From the NCBI GenBank assembly GCA_036971475.1, contig JBAIZL010000005.1, positions 236,407,369 to 236,471,368 on the forward strand: DNA of 64,000 bases, written 5' to 3'. The stretch's first letter is position 1. Each line of letters opens with the position of its first letter. The position numbers and the translations under genes are program-made. Of this stretch, positions 47,175 to 57,714 are shown in pieces. The notes beneath the pieces are model-generated. The model had not been told where the DNA came from. It worked only from the letters and a program-made list of their open reading frames with translations, and searched no databases. The DNA comes from Prosapia bicincta. Lineage: Eukaryota; Arthropoda; Insecta; Hemiptera; Cercopidae.

Positions 47175-48551
47175 ATGTCAAAACCCGAGATAGATAAATT
47201 GATGGCCTATTTCAAGGCAAAGGAGGAAAAAGACAAAGAAGAGCGAGAGAAAGAGAAGGCGGAAGCGAAACGATTGAGAGAGGAGGAGAAACAATTGAGA
47301 GAGAAAGAGAGGGAGGAAGCAAAACATAGGGAGAAGGAGAGAGATGAAAAAGAAAAACGATTGAGAGAGGAAGCAGAACAAAGGGCGAAGGAAAGAGAGG
47401 ACAAAGAAAAACAATGGAGAGAGGAGGAGAAACAATTGAGAGAGAAAGAGTGGGAGGAAGCAAAACAGAGAGAGAAGGAGAGAGAAGACAGAGAAAAACA
47501 AAAGGAGAAGGAGAGAGAAGACAAAGAAAAACAAAAGGAGAAGGAGAGAGAGGACAGAGAAAAACAATGGAGGGAGGAAGAGAAAATGGAAAGACGACAT
47601 TTATGGGAGGCTTTCCAGGGAAAGTTCGATGACTACCAAAAAGAAAATGAGGCTAAGACAAGTCATATATATGAAAAGTTAAGCGAACATGAGACAGAAA
47701 TTGAGAGATTAAAAACTAAAACGGAAACAAAAACGGCAAAATTAAACGAGAAAGTACAGGATATCCAAGAGGACATTAAATCGGTAAAGCAACAAGTCGC
47801 AAAGGTAAAGCAAACCGCTGGAGCGGGGATAGTAACACAAGTTTGCTTACCAAGGGTAATAGACAGGAACGGGGAGGCTACGTACCGTAGGATTGAGTTC
47901 TGGGGGAATGACAAGGAAGATCCAATGACATTCCTAGGGGAAATAGAAGATCTATTTTCTGAAATAGACAATACTATGGACGAGACTGCAAAATTAAGAA
48001 TTGTAGAGCGATATTTGAAAGGGGCAGCGGATGCATGGTGGAAAGCCATAAAAAACAATACAGAAACTTATTCTGAATTCAGGCAGGAATTCACGGAGCA
48101 TTTCTGGAGTTATCGCCAGCAGGATAGGGTACGCAGACAGATAAATCAAGGGCGCTACCATAATAATGGACCATACTCTATGGCAGAGTATTTTATTATG
48201 ATGGTAAACAGGGCGAAAAACTTAGACCCGATAATCCCAGAGAACCATCTAATTTTCATGTTAATGAAACATTTCGGGAGTAATGTTCAGCTAGCTAGTG
48301 TGGGGAACCCCACAAGTAACATCAAACAAGCGATAGTTTTCCTACAACAGCTAGACAGCGTTACTGACAACGGAAATGGTAATGGGATCGCTCAAAGAAG
48401 TCAACAGAGGCAGGTTGCTCCAAACCAACAACCTAACCCTAACCCAAGGTCCCATGGTGATACCGCAAAATACCAAGAGACCAAGTATCCTAAAAACCCT
48501 CATCCTAAATCGCCTATCCCCGGACCAAGCGACCACAGGCCAAAAAACTAA
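47175..48551 (+). CDS. gag: Gag polyprotein of the young LTR element
   Basis: 458 residues from ATG 47,175 to TAA 48,551. Residues about 15-165 are a highly charged Glu/Lys/Arg repeat region encoded by GA-rich tandem DNA (47,220-47,590). Residues 165-215 form heptad-rich coiled coil (KLSEHETEIERLKTK..). Residues about 225-395 match the Gypsy retrotransposon gag/capsid-like fold pattern (IEFWGNDKEDPMTFLGEIED.., YLKGAADAWWKAI, FRQEFTEHFW). There is no CCHC zinc knuckle; the C-terminus is Pro/Asn/Gln-rich. The frame is fully open, fitting a recently active element. It would form the particle core and probably package RNA through its basic segments. Minus-strand Leu/Ser ORFs over 47.2-47.6 kb are shadows. 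Confidence 0.93.
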   Translation: MSKPEIDKLMAYFKAKEEKDKEEREKEKAEAKRLREEEKQLREKEREEAKHREKERDEKEKRLREEAEQRAKEREDKEKQWREEEKQLREKEWEEAKQREKEREDREKQKEKEREDKEKQKEKEREDREKQWREEEKMERRHLWEAFQGKFDDYQKENEAKTSHIYEKLSEHETEIERLKTKTETKTAKLNEKVQDIQEDIKSVKQQVAKVKQTAGAGIVTQVCLPRVIDRNGEATYRRIEFWGNDKEDPMTFLGEIEDLFSEIDNTMDETAKLRIVERYLKGAADAWWKAIKNNTETYSEFRQEFTEHFWSYRQQDRVRRQINQGRYHNNGPYSMAEYFIMMVNRAKNLDPIIPENHLIFMLMKHFGSNVQLASVGNPTSNIKQAIVFLQQLDSVTDNGNGNGIAQRSQQRQVAPNQQPNPNPRSHGDTAKYQETKYPKNPHPKSPIPGPSDHRPKN

Positions 48552-48605
48552 ATATAAGGATCTCTGGCAACAATCAGGGAGATAAGTTAACCAGGTTAGA
48601 GATCC
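48542..48605 (+). promoter_or_regulatory. -1 ribosomal frameshift signal (gag to protease)
   Basis: Heptamer A_AAA_AAC (48,542-48,548) in the gag frame, immediately followed by the gag stop TAA. After a 9-base spacer comes a perfect 8-bp stem GGATCTCT (48,558-48,565) / AGAGATCC (48,598-48,605). The protease frame is open through the heptamer and lies at -1. A slippery X_XXY_YYZ site, a short spacer and a stem-loop are the classical parts of retroviral -1 frameshifting. Confidence 0.9.
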
Positions 48606-49912
48606 GAAGCAATAAGAAACCAAGAATAATTCAGAGCGAGAGACCGAAGGAAAAGCCGGTTTACCATCATAATAAGATCAGGCTAGGCGGTTTTTCCATG
48701 TCTATTAGGGACGATTTGTTAGAGGAAAGAATTGACTCGGTTGTAAAACTGGAAAATGTAGACCAGTGTCCAGTGATAGAGTGTGAAATTAAAGACCATA
48801 AGTTTATTGCACAAGTTGATACAGGTGCCCAAATGTCTGTGATTAAAACAGAAAAATACATAGCCCTAAAACAAAACGGGAATTTATTCTATGAGCTACC
48901 TATAGCTAATGTAGCGATAGTCACAGCATTAGGGTCAACCTGTAAACGAGTCAAATTACAAACGATGCTACCTCTAACATTAAACGGACACACAAAGGAA
49001 TTTGTTTTCTTGATTGTGGACAATCTACGGGTTGACCTCATCTTGGGAGCAAATACTTTGTGTGCGTTAAAAGCCCGGATAAACATGGAGAGATCGTTCA
49101 TGACGTATGAAATTGATGGATATCTGCTGCACCAGGAGTTTCTTGTATCGAATAATGATAAAAATAATATAAAACAAGAGATAGGATGTAATAAAATTAA
49201 TAAAATAATAAACAAAAATATAACTAAAAATGTAAAATGTTCCACCGATACAAGCGGGGAACAGAAAATAAAATCAAAACAATTATCAACGAATAAGGTT
49301 AAGAACGAGGTTACCAAAAATTTAAATAACAAATTGTGCGAAAATTCGAGGAAGAGTGAATTATTAAACTGTGAAAGAACGGAATCAAGTAAGCTAACGG
49401 GATTAAACAAAGAAAAAAATGGGTTAACCAAGCCTACAACAAACAAATTAAATAATGACGAGGGAGGATTCAACGAATTAAATAAAAATGGCTACAAGCC
49501 GAAACAAATAAAATTCCAACAAGTTAGGGAAAGACCTAATTGTCGGGAAACAAATCCGTTAGACTTAACAAGAATTCCAAAGCACTTTAATTCTAATCAA
49601 TCTTGCTTGAAAACAAAGTCCAAATTGTTTGCTAAAAATAAATTTAAAAGTAAAGCTCACCAGTATAAAAATTATCAAAATAAACCAAGTAAAAATAAAT
49701 CAAAAACAAAAATAAAATACAGGAATTACGCACAATGGCGTAACACAAAACGCCGAAAGAAAACAAGAACGCGTAGAACGTATCTTAAAATAAATACGAT
49801 TCAGTTGGAAAATACAAATAATCATTGCATAGTAAATAAACAAGAAATGTTGAAGTTACCAGAATTGCTAAACAGTTATTCAGACGTGTTTAATGAAGAG
49901 TTTTATGAATGA
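48542..49912 (+). CDS. pro: Protease frame (Gag-Pro extension), pol truncated before RT
   Basis: The open frame begins at the slippery site and runs to 49,912 (456 codons; an internal ATG at 48,698 leaves 404 residues). The aspartic protease motif is clear: AQVDTGAQMSVI (catalytic Asp about residue 41 from that ATG) and the second hallmark VDLILGANTL (about 112-121). After the protease come about 230 residues rich in Asn, Lys and Ser, then basic RNYAQWRNTKRRKKTRTRRT. The end reads LLNSYSDVFNEEFYE, the short segment that normally precedes the RT domain of Gypsy elements, followed by stop. RT, RNase H and integrase are absent. The protease would process Gag; the basic tail may bind nucleic acid. 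Confidence 0.9.
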   Translation, partial: KKLNIRISGNNQGDKLTRLEIRSNKKPRIIQSERPKEKPVYHHNKIRLGGFSMSIRDDLLEERIDSVVKLENVDQCPVIECEIKDHKFIAQVDTGAQMSVIKTEKYIALKQNGNLFYELPIANVAIVTALGSTCKRVKLQTMLPLTLNGHTKEFVFLIVDNLRVDLILGANTLCALKARINMERSFMTYEIDGYLLHQEFLVSNNDKNNIKQEIGCNKINKIINKNITKNVKCSTDTSGEQKIKSKQLSTNKVKNEVTKNLNNKLCENSRKSELLNCERTESSKLTGLNKEKNGLTKPTTNKLNNDEGGFNELNKNGYKPKQIKFQQVRERPNCRETNPLDLTRIPKHFNSNQSCLKTKSKLFAKNKFKSKAHQYKNYQNKPSKNKSKTKIKYRNYAQWRNTKRRKKTRTRRTYLKINTIQLENTNNHCIVNKQEMLKLPELLNSYSDVFNEEFYE

Positions 49913-51659
49913 GTAAAAAATATTTTAAAACTAAATACTATCAAGAAAGGCAGTACAAATAAATAACCGCTGTACTTTTAAATAAACCAGAATTGTCTAG
50001 GTTGAAATAATTCATAATAAAGTATCCAGATGTTTGAATGAAAGACCCACCGAGTCGAACAAATGTAAACAAAGGCTCAAGGTTAAGGGCAATCACTTGT
50101 GTTTGTAAACACAGCCGCAAGGAAATATCCGGTGGACGGGCGGGGAACGAGTTTATAAAAACTTTCCTTGCAACAAAATAAGCCGGACGTACCAAAATAG
50201 TAGAGGGCAAAAAAGCCTAAATGTATTTAGAACAGGACAAAGTCAATAGAATGTCATACGGAATTTCCAAAATGTTTAATGGGAAAGTTTAAGGGATAAG
50301 AAGCAAAATCAGGAACAATAACTTGATTTGTTACAGTTAATCAAACCAACTGTGTCAACAATTATAAAATATCGTGTAATGTATTCTGTAAAATTGTATA
50401 TGATGTTAAAAACATTAAGAAGTTTTATGACAAGTAAAGGGATTCTACAATGTGATCTTTACACTGATTATAATAAAAATACGGAAATGCCAAATTAGAA
50501 TATTGCTGCAATCATAGAACCAGTACGCGAGCAATAAGCGAAGTTAGGCAGGAATCAAATTGTCAGAATGATTAATAAACTGATTTAAAGTAGAAACAAG
50601 AATAAGCAGTAGTTGAATAAAGACTTTAAGATTAGCTACTTATTTATAAAGGGACAAATGTTTAAATCTAAAACAAACTATTTAATAACTAAATCAACAT
50701 TACAAAAGTATTATTCAGGAAGTCTTTGTGTATATTGAGCAAACATTGCCGAGCTACATCCACTGCTTAAATCAAACAAGCGGGTCAAATCAAGCAACAA
50801 TCAGGAAGATAGCAGGCGAATCTTAATAACTTGTACAACAAATACGCGGACAGACTTTTGCAAAATCAAACAAGAAATTTGTGTGCATGAAATAGTGGGT
50901 CGTTAGATCAGACTATCACTGTACAATATAAAACAAGAAAACTTGTGTACTAACGATCAAGGTCGCAACAATTAGAAACTTTGCATTAAAATCAGAAGCA
51001 ATCAAGAGTTATCAAGTGGACTTCGATAATCTGGACACAAGCCAGTTTTATAAACTGTACAATCTAAAGATAGAGAATTTAAAAGGCAAGTTTCGTTCCG
51101 TTTTAATATGATAAGTAGAATTGTTGTCGTATTTTATTAGAATGTTTACAAGCCAGCTCATTGACCTTGCCAGGTAGTTTGGAATGTAGAATCCACGCAA
51201 TAGTTAGCCGCCAGGAAAGGTTTATCGGAAAATAAACAAATTAAACTTGATAAACTGTACTTCCACAGCTGACACAATAATACGTAATAGTTAAGATATG
51301 AATGGAATATGTTTAAAAAAATAGTACTGTAAGATTAGTTAGGTTTTTAATTGCAAGTCATTGTTTTTAAAGCCATAACTAGTATAAAATGAAATTGACG
51401 TGGTAAATATATAAAGGAAATGACAGCCATCAGTGTGGTGAATGATGTGTGATTTGACAAAATAAAAGTTAGTGTAAACAAAAGTGACTAATAAATTGCT
51501 AATTGACTTGTGTTTGAAGTGTTTCAGGGCGAAAACTTCTCAAGAAACAAGAGAATAATAATAAGAAAATTTTGTAATAGAATAAGATAGTTTAAGAAAT
51601 AATAAGATAAGGAATTGGTAAAAAACATTTTAACAAAGTTAAAACATTTTTAACCTCTC
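49913..51659 (+). other. Non-coding internal region of the LTR element
   Basis: About 1.75 kb without long ORFs on either strand (a 89-residue minus ORF near 50,000 has no domain), where RT-RNaseH-IN would normally be. It is not recognisable as decayed pol, so pol was deleted or replaced rather than slowly eroded. TAAT/ACAAG-rich composition continues smoothly to the PPT. Confidence 0.8.
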
Positions 51660-51671
51660 AAACGGGGAAAT
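51660..51671 (+). promoter_or_regulatory. Polypurine tract
   Basis: AAACGGGGAAAT directly before the 3' LTR; the plus-strand primer site expected at this point. Confidence 0.75.
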
Positions 51672-53694
51672 TGCAACGGGGTGAAAGACCGTCGCAAGTG
51701 GGAAATAAGTAATTTCCTGTTTTTTAGAAATAAAGCTGTTTTTAAAATAATCAAGTAGGGAATTATACAATTATTAAAGAGGGAAAAATTAAATAAAACA
51801 GTAAATAGAATAGTTAAGCCACATTAAAGAATGTTATAAAATGAATTTGTAATAACTAACTAAATTTGAACATCGAGAGTGAAGCGAAAAAATTCTAAGT
51901 GCCTAAAAAAGCTATTTTTCGAACCAAACCACGTAGAACTTTCATCGACATTTTAAAAGAACCACAATAACCTAGAATGAACATTAAAGAAAACAGAATT
52001 CAGAAAACTTAAGAAACAAAAAAGTTACAGCCGTTTAAATAAAATAGACATTTTTCAGTGTTCTAAAATTAATTATCAAACTATGCAAGCTAAAACAGAT
52101 TCGTTGCCCGACTTGCCTGTACAAGGAATAAATCGAGTGATAGCGAGCTTTGCAGGCGGGGTGCGGTAGGTGAAATTCACCGCTATATATACTTGGTCTC
52201 TAAGCCTTTAGAGACAGTCTGTAAAAATTTTCTAACACGAGGTGCCGCGGGACGCTATGCTGGACCGCGAGTAGAGACCGTCAGTAGGCCAGATGGACAA
52301 TAACCTCAGCGCTTTCGACATCCAGGACCACCAAGGATGAAGGCTCCAGACTCAGCCTCCAGGACGCTCGAATAGAGGGAAACCACCACCGACGAACCAG
52401 GGATGGCGACTTCCGGTGTCCAAGGACCAGGGAATCCAGACGAGGGACCCCAAGGACCGGCAAGAACATCTTTGGCAAGTCATTTTCTTTATTCGAAATC
52501 AGTCACGTCAAATTTAGTTAGTTAATTTTATTAAATTCAAACAAATTTGCAAGCTTAAAACAATGACTTCACTCTTTATAAAATTTTAATGAATTGTATG
52601 CTAAGTAAATGAATTTATGTGCTCAGAATATTTAAAATAATGAATATTAAAATTACAAAAGGTTTTTGGCCATAAGCCGTTTATTTAAAGAAAATGAGAG
52701 ATTCTCGAATATTATAAATTTAAAAATTAAAGGTTACAAAATATGAATTTACCAATTCCATTTAGGAGATAAAATATTATTATTATGTGTAATTTTGAAA
52801 ATAATTTTATGTTATGTCTATGTTATTAATCTATATGCAAAGTATAATTTTTCAAAGCATAAGAAACAAGAAGTAACTCAGAGAATTGTTTTGCTAATAT
52901 AATTGTGTAATACTTTAAAAGATAAACTTTCTTTTTTATTTCAATAAATAGAGTTAAATATGTCATAAAAATCAAGATTATTTGCATTCCATCCTGTGTC
53001 AAATAACCAATAAAAACTGTTTAGCTTTTTCCAACTAATATAAAAATGATTATCAAATCAGTAAACAAATTTAATTAAATTTCATTAAATGGCAATAGAT
53101 AAAGCCTAATGTTTTAAAGAGTTTCGCTCTACTAATTTCATGAGCTAGCCTAAAGATTAGTTGGTTTTTTGTAATAAAAGTCCAGAGATTTATCTACTGG
53201 CAGATTGTGTTTAAGAGGACACAGGAGCCTTTTAAAATAGGTTTTTTTAAACACAATCATATTTTGCACGTTCCCTTGCTGTTTCTGCAGATCATCATCA
53301 GGTGGTAAGACTCTGTGTTTTTTATGTGTATTATTCTAAATGTGTTTCTTTCCAGCTGACTATTAATTTGACATGTGTGACTATACTTAGACCATACACA
53401 ATCGATAAACTTATTTAGGAGGGTTTATATGTATTTTTAAATAGCAGTCAGCGGGAATAGGCTTGTCGTGGGTTTGGCCCTACGAGCAGGAAACATACAC
53501 TTAACTCTGGGAGTTTAGCACGGTTTTACCAGCAGGGTGATAGGCAGAGTTTTGGTTGCTTATAAACATGTTTTCTTGTAAACAATTAAATGTTAGTATT
53601 CTGCAAGAAAGGATTTAAACAACGCAAGCAAACGACCGCGTAGTGTTGCGGTGGTAGGGACGGTAGAAAGAGGTGAGGTGGAGGGGACGTTGCA
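51672..53694 (+). repeat. 3' LTR (2,023 bp)
   Basis: Same length as the 5' LTR and identical on reading except 51,693 (C instead of T), which breaks the terminal inverted repeat CCGTTGCA. The 3' flank continues the (CA)n target. Confidence 0.96.
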
Positions 53695-53706
53695 ACACAC
53701 ACACAC

Positions 53707-54814
53707 ATTTGTTTAATCTGGAAACAGTCCAAAAATGGAATAAATCTGTAAAAATTGTTTGCTTGAGCTCAAAAATTGAATTTTTCGCCCATATAAAACT
53801 CGACATAATTCTAACTCCTCTCTTATGAAAAAACTGCTGCCATCTTTCATCTTCAGAGTTTCTCCGTCTAAAAGTACATCGTCGCGATTCTTTGGCTCTA
53901 ACAGATTTCCTTGAACTTTACTCCTTTGCTGTTAGAGAACTCGCTTTGTAGTAAGCTTTGCTGGCAGCTCTGTTACTAGATCGTAATCTTTGTCTAACAC
54001 CGGCCTGACACCTGACTGTAGATTTTTGAGACAGGCATATCCCGAACATGCTTCTTCGCCGTTTGAAGAGTTTTTTTACCTCAAACTGTGCTTCATGATG
54101 ATGTTCACTCGAACACAAAAATTCGACATTTTTACTTTTCATGACACTTCGACACCTATTTGACCCACCAGAATATCGATCCCTCCAAATTTTTGCGCTT
54201 GAAGTTATAAAAGTAACCGTCATAAAGCGTGGGCTGATTACCTTTGTTGGTTGTAATGAGTTTCATAGTAGCTAACAAAGTTGATAGTAGACACAAATAT
54301 ATCAGAAATATTATTATTATTTATGACGCAACAAGAAAGCCGATCGGAATCATTTTTGGTCCTTAAGTTTGTCACCGCTCTGCTGTCTCAGTCTCGCTGG
54401 GGAGGGCTCGACAGTCTCTCCTCGTCTCTGGCCATCACTACTCCGCCACCACTTCATACATGTCGAAACGAAACACAAAGAAAGGGTAGTTCCAATATAA
54501 ATAGTACACTCTCCGGTTATAAAGAGTGAAATGGCTATTACTGAAGTTATGTTGTAATTGTGAACTGAAGTTCATATCTATAATTTTAAATAAATCATTA
54601 CTTTTATACAATATGTTTGTCACCCTAGCAGAAATACCTATTTAGAAATCAGGGTGAAGCCTTGAATTTTTTGTGTAGCATATTACATTAAAACGGAACT
54701 TTTTAAAAGGTTTCACCATTTGACCAAGATGTTAACTACGTTCATTATTAGAAAATATCAAGTAGGCCTTTATAGCTTAAAAGAATCGAAAGAAAATTTA
54801 GGTAATTATAGATG
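53707..54814. other. Gene-free stretch
   Basis: ORFs of 101 residues (53,918-54,223, minus) and 82 residues (54,281-54,529, plus) lack recognisable domains. No gene called, although the composition is less AT-biased than elsewhere. Confidence 0.4.
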
Positions 54815-54958
54815 AATAAGTGTCACGCACGCAGCTTCAAAACTAAAGTTTCTGGCTTCGATTCTCAGTTGTGCCTTGGAGTTTCTGTGTGATTTTCCCC
54901 TCCTGGTTGACTCGACCTGTGGATTGAGTATCTAGGGTCTAAATAACTGCGTGCGTGC

Positions 54959-54960
<2 letters not shown>
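54815..54960 (+). repeat. Possible tRNA-derived SINE fragment
   Basis: GGCTTCGATTCTC (54,854-54,866) resembles a pol III B box and is followed by GTGCCTTGGAGTTTCTGTGT and GATTTTCCCCTCC, a layout common in arthropod SINEs. The box A region is not clear. It leads into a (GT)n tail. Confidence 0.35.
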
Positions 54961-55021
<61 letters not shown>

Positions 55022-55043
55022 GGTGTGTGTGTTTGTGTGTGTG

Positions 55044-55116
<73 letters not shown>

Positions 55117-55120
55117 TGAA
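54961..55120. repeat. (GT)n microsatellite
   Basis: About 78 GT units with few interruptions. ORFs through it are artefacts. Confidence 0.97.
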
Positions 55121-55207
55121 AGGTCTATGTATATTTATATTGTGTTATTCTTTATGTGTAATCTGTAATTATCAACCAGAACTTTTCCTGTTTCATATAT
55201 ATATATA

Positions 55208-55335
55208 TATCGCAATATGTATTCTTGTGTATTAATAAAGAACTAGTCAAAATACAAATACAAGAATTATAATTGAATTTACAATTCAAAGCTTTTCGTT
55301 GGCTAACAGTACCAATATCATAAAGAACAGCAGTT

Positions 55336-55343
<8 letters not shown>
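55208..55343. repeat. Family B' foldback, left half
   Basis: Long left arm ATCGCAATATGTATTCTTGT..AACTAGTCAAAATA preceded by (TA)n, then the hammerhead region, then breakdown into (TA)n at 55,339. It matches the inverse of the right arm at 25,759-25,806. Confidence 0.62.
55282..55328 (-). ncRNA. Hammerhead-like motif (family B'), core damaged
   Basis: Stem II TTGG..CCAA and GAAA-AGCTTT-GAAT are intact, but CTGACGA has become CTTTATGA. Probably inactive. Confidence 0.45.

Positions 55344-55406
<63 letters not shown>
55339..55406. repeat. (TA)n microsatellite
   Basis: About 33 TA units between the B' and B foldback halves. Confidence 0.96.
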
Positions 55407-55412
<6 letters not shown>

Positions 55413-55429
55413 TATTAATATATTAATTA

Positions 55430-55552
55430 TGGTGATATGTTTTCTTGTAATATAGTTAATAAATTTAAAATATTTCAAAAACAAGAATACTTTTAATGAA
55501 TATATTTATTCAAAGCTTTTCGCCGATAAATTAGTACCAGCATCTTCAGGAA

Positions 55553-55558
<6 letters not shown>
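55430..55558 (-). repeat. Family B foldback, left half
   Basis: Shares GGTGATATGTTTTCTTGTAA and the left arm with 12.03 kb, then the core. Replaced by (TA)n(GA)n on the right. Confidence 0.62.
55505..55558 (-). ncRNA. Hammerhead ribozyme-like motif (family B)
   Basis: Minus strand: CTGAAGA (55,543-55,549), GCTGGTA..TATCGGC stem II, GAAA, AGCTTTGAATAAA. Core intact, nearly identical to 44.36 kb. Confidence 0.58.
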
Positions 55559-55641
<83 letters not shown>

Positions 55642-55790
55642 AAGCAGAGATAGAGTGCGAGAGAGGGATGAAGGGGGAGGGAGAGAGAGACAGACAGACA
55701 GAGAGAGAGGGAAAACGAGAGGGAGAGAGAGTGAAAGAGAGAGCAAGAGAGAGAAAGAGAGAGAGAGAGAGAAAGAAAGCGAGAGAAAGA
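55558..55790. repeat. (TA)n(GA)n compound simple repeat
   Basis: About 15 TA units then about 200 bp of GA-rich sequence. Leu/Ser ORFs on the minus strand are artefacts. Confidence 0.95.
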
Positions 55791-56429
55791 TTTTCTAATG
55801 TTATAACATTATGTTCTACATGGGTATAAAGTGTGAATAAATATTGTTTTTAATAAAGAAGACATTATGAAATATAGTTCTAGAAAAGATCTTGTTTAAA
55901 TATAAACACTTGTTAAGCATAAATCAATTGGAAGGCAATTATCAGCACGGATGCAGGTCATTTAAGCGCAATTTACAGTGCTATGTATAGACTGCATAGC
56001 TTCAAACTGACGCATGTAATTGAAACTCATAACTTGAAGCCAGAGCGAACAAATTACAATAACATAATTTATCCTGTTGCAAATGCGTAGATTCAAATTT
56101 CCTTCCCTTTAATGAACTACTGTTTTGTGAGATATTTTGTTTACATGTTGGTGAATCATAATGTTGGAATAACTATTTACAATAGACAATGTATTATTGA
56201 TTATCATTTTATTGTAGAAGCCGTGTGTTGGTAAATCTTGAGGCTTTCTAGTAAGACTTGAGATTTACCCACTCTTAATGATACAACTCCTAACTATTCT
56301 GGAATCGTAGTTTATTTCAACTTTTACCATCCTACACTCGGTAAATGTTTGCTTTTCCCACAGACATACGGTGAATGTTACGTAACCTAGCCTACCTTAA
56401 CCGAATCTAACGTTATAAATAATCCAAAC
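55791..56429. other. Gene-free stretch
   Basis: No gene or element recognised. Confidence 0.4.
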
Positions 56430-56735
56430 AAATAGTTTCATTGCATAAAACTAACCTATTCGAAAGTTTTTTTTTAACGGCCATGCCATCATAGACCATA
56501 ATGACTGCGCCAAAATCATTACAAGCAGCTATTTAAATTGATTAATCCATGTGCATCTAAAGAATGCAAAAAAATCTGAAAAATAGTTTCATTGCATAAA
56601 CCTGATGTGTTCGAAAGTTGTTTTTAACGGGCATGTCATTTCGGCGAGAAACACTGGCCAAAACCAATACAACTGCTTACACGCGGTCAATTTATATCGA
56701 ACAATCTAAAATGTGCCACGTAAGAATGCAAATAA
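56430..56735. repeat. Two-copy tandem duplication, about 151 bp
   Basis: AATAGTTTCATTGCATAAA..TTCGAAAGTT..TTTTTAACGG appears at 56,431 and again at 56,582, with about 75% similarity through ..AAAATCTG. Old duplication, non-coding. Confidence 0.7.
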
Positions 56736-57714
56736 ATCTGTAAATGTATAATTCATTAAATTATAAACAATTAAATTGAGATTCTAAACAGCTGTACAAG
56801 GTGTTGGAGGGACAGCGTGGGCAGCAAGTGGGCGAAATCATGCGCAAGGATATTTCGATAATTTATTTATGACATTAAATTACACGCTATGTCTAGAGCA
56901 ATTTTATTCTGGTTACTGATTTCATGGCGCCCTCTTTCCCCACCTGCTACGCCTTTTAAGAAAGTATGCAAATTCAAAGTTGGAAATATTAAATGATTGG
57001 CAAACTTCGACGCAACATTCAAAGTGTTGTAAAACCTTGTAAACTTCAAAGCTTATAAACTTCTAAACACTGCCTCTGGTTTCTTCCAAGCTTCATTTTC
57101 CACTTGAAAGTAAGATTTTTAAATTACTTTTCTCAATACGAACACACTTATTTGGCAAATACAACGTTAAGCAAACACATTATTAAATGCAGAATCCTCT
57201 GAATTATAATATTATTCATAAATATTCAAATAACTAACTCAGTCTATTTTATGTAACCATTAAATAAATAATTAACACACTAAACTCGTAATAATTTAAG
57301 ATAAATACTTTTTTTTAGAAACTATTAAAACTGTTATTGTTGGTAAAGGAAGACCTGTTATCATTTCTATAGTTATGTTAAAACTGAGTTTCTCCGATAC
57401 TAAACATACAAAAATAAACACTCCATTTTTTTTGTACACCCCATTTTGCCAATAAACCCCCTTTTACCAATATTATCCATTTTCACATACATCTTACTGA
57501 TATAAACTTAAAATATGCTTTCTTTACTGTAATGACTCATTATTTACAGTTTTTGTTCTTATCAGATTTATTAAGCCTAAAATTGTGACTAATTACTTAA
57601 AGTGACTCCAGTTTAGACATCATGAATCATCACTCACATAACTCGTTGTTTAGTCCATGTTTCCTAGGTATAGTGACTGATGAGTCAATTAATAGCTAAT
57701 GATTTATTAAATGT
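56736..57714. other. Gene-free stretch
   Basis: A 60-residue minus ORF has no domain. Nothing recognised. Confidence 0.4.

Larger units (their letters stand above)
44844..53694 (+). mobile_element. Young Gypsy-type LTR element lacking RT/RNaseH/integrase
   Basis: Complete element of 8,851 bp: 2,023-bp 5' LTR, PBS (46,871), gag (47,175-48,551), protease frame (to 49,912), about 1.76 kb of non-coding DNA, PPT, 2,023-bp 3' LTR. The terminal hexamers TGCAAC..GTTGCA are inverted repeats. The LTRs are the same length and I found one difference (44,865 T, 51,693 C), so it inserted recently. Because it has no RT, RNase H or integrase, it must have been copied by a related autonomous element. Both LTRs, the packaging region and Gag-protease are retained. 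Confidence 0.93.

Noticed and set aside
47178..47600. Minus-strand Ser/Leu/Phe-rich ORFs up to 140 residues
   Set aside because: Antisense shadows of the Glu/Lys-rich gag repeat.
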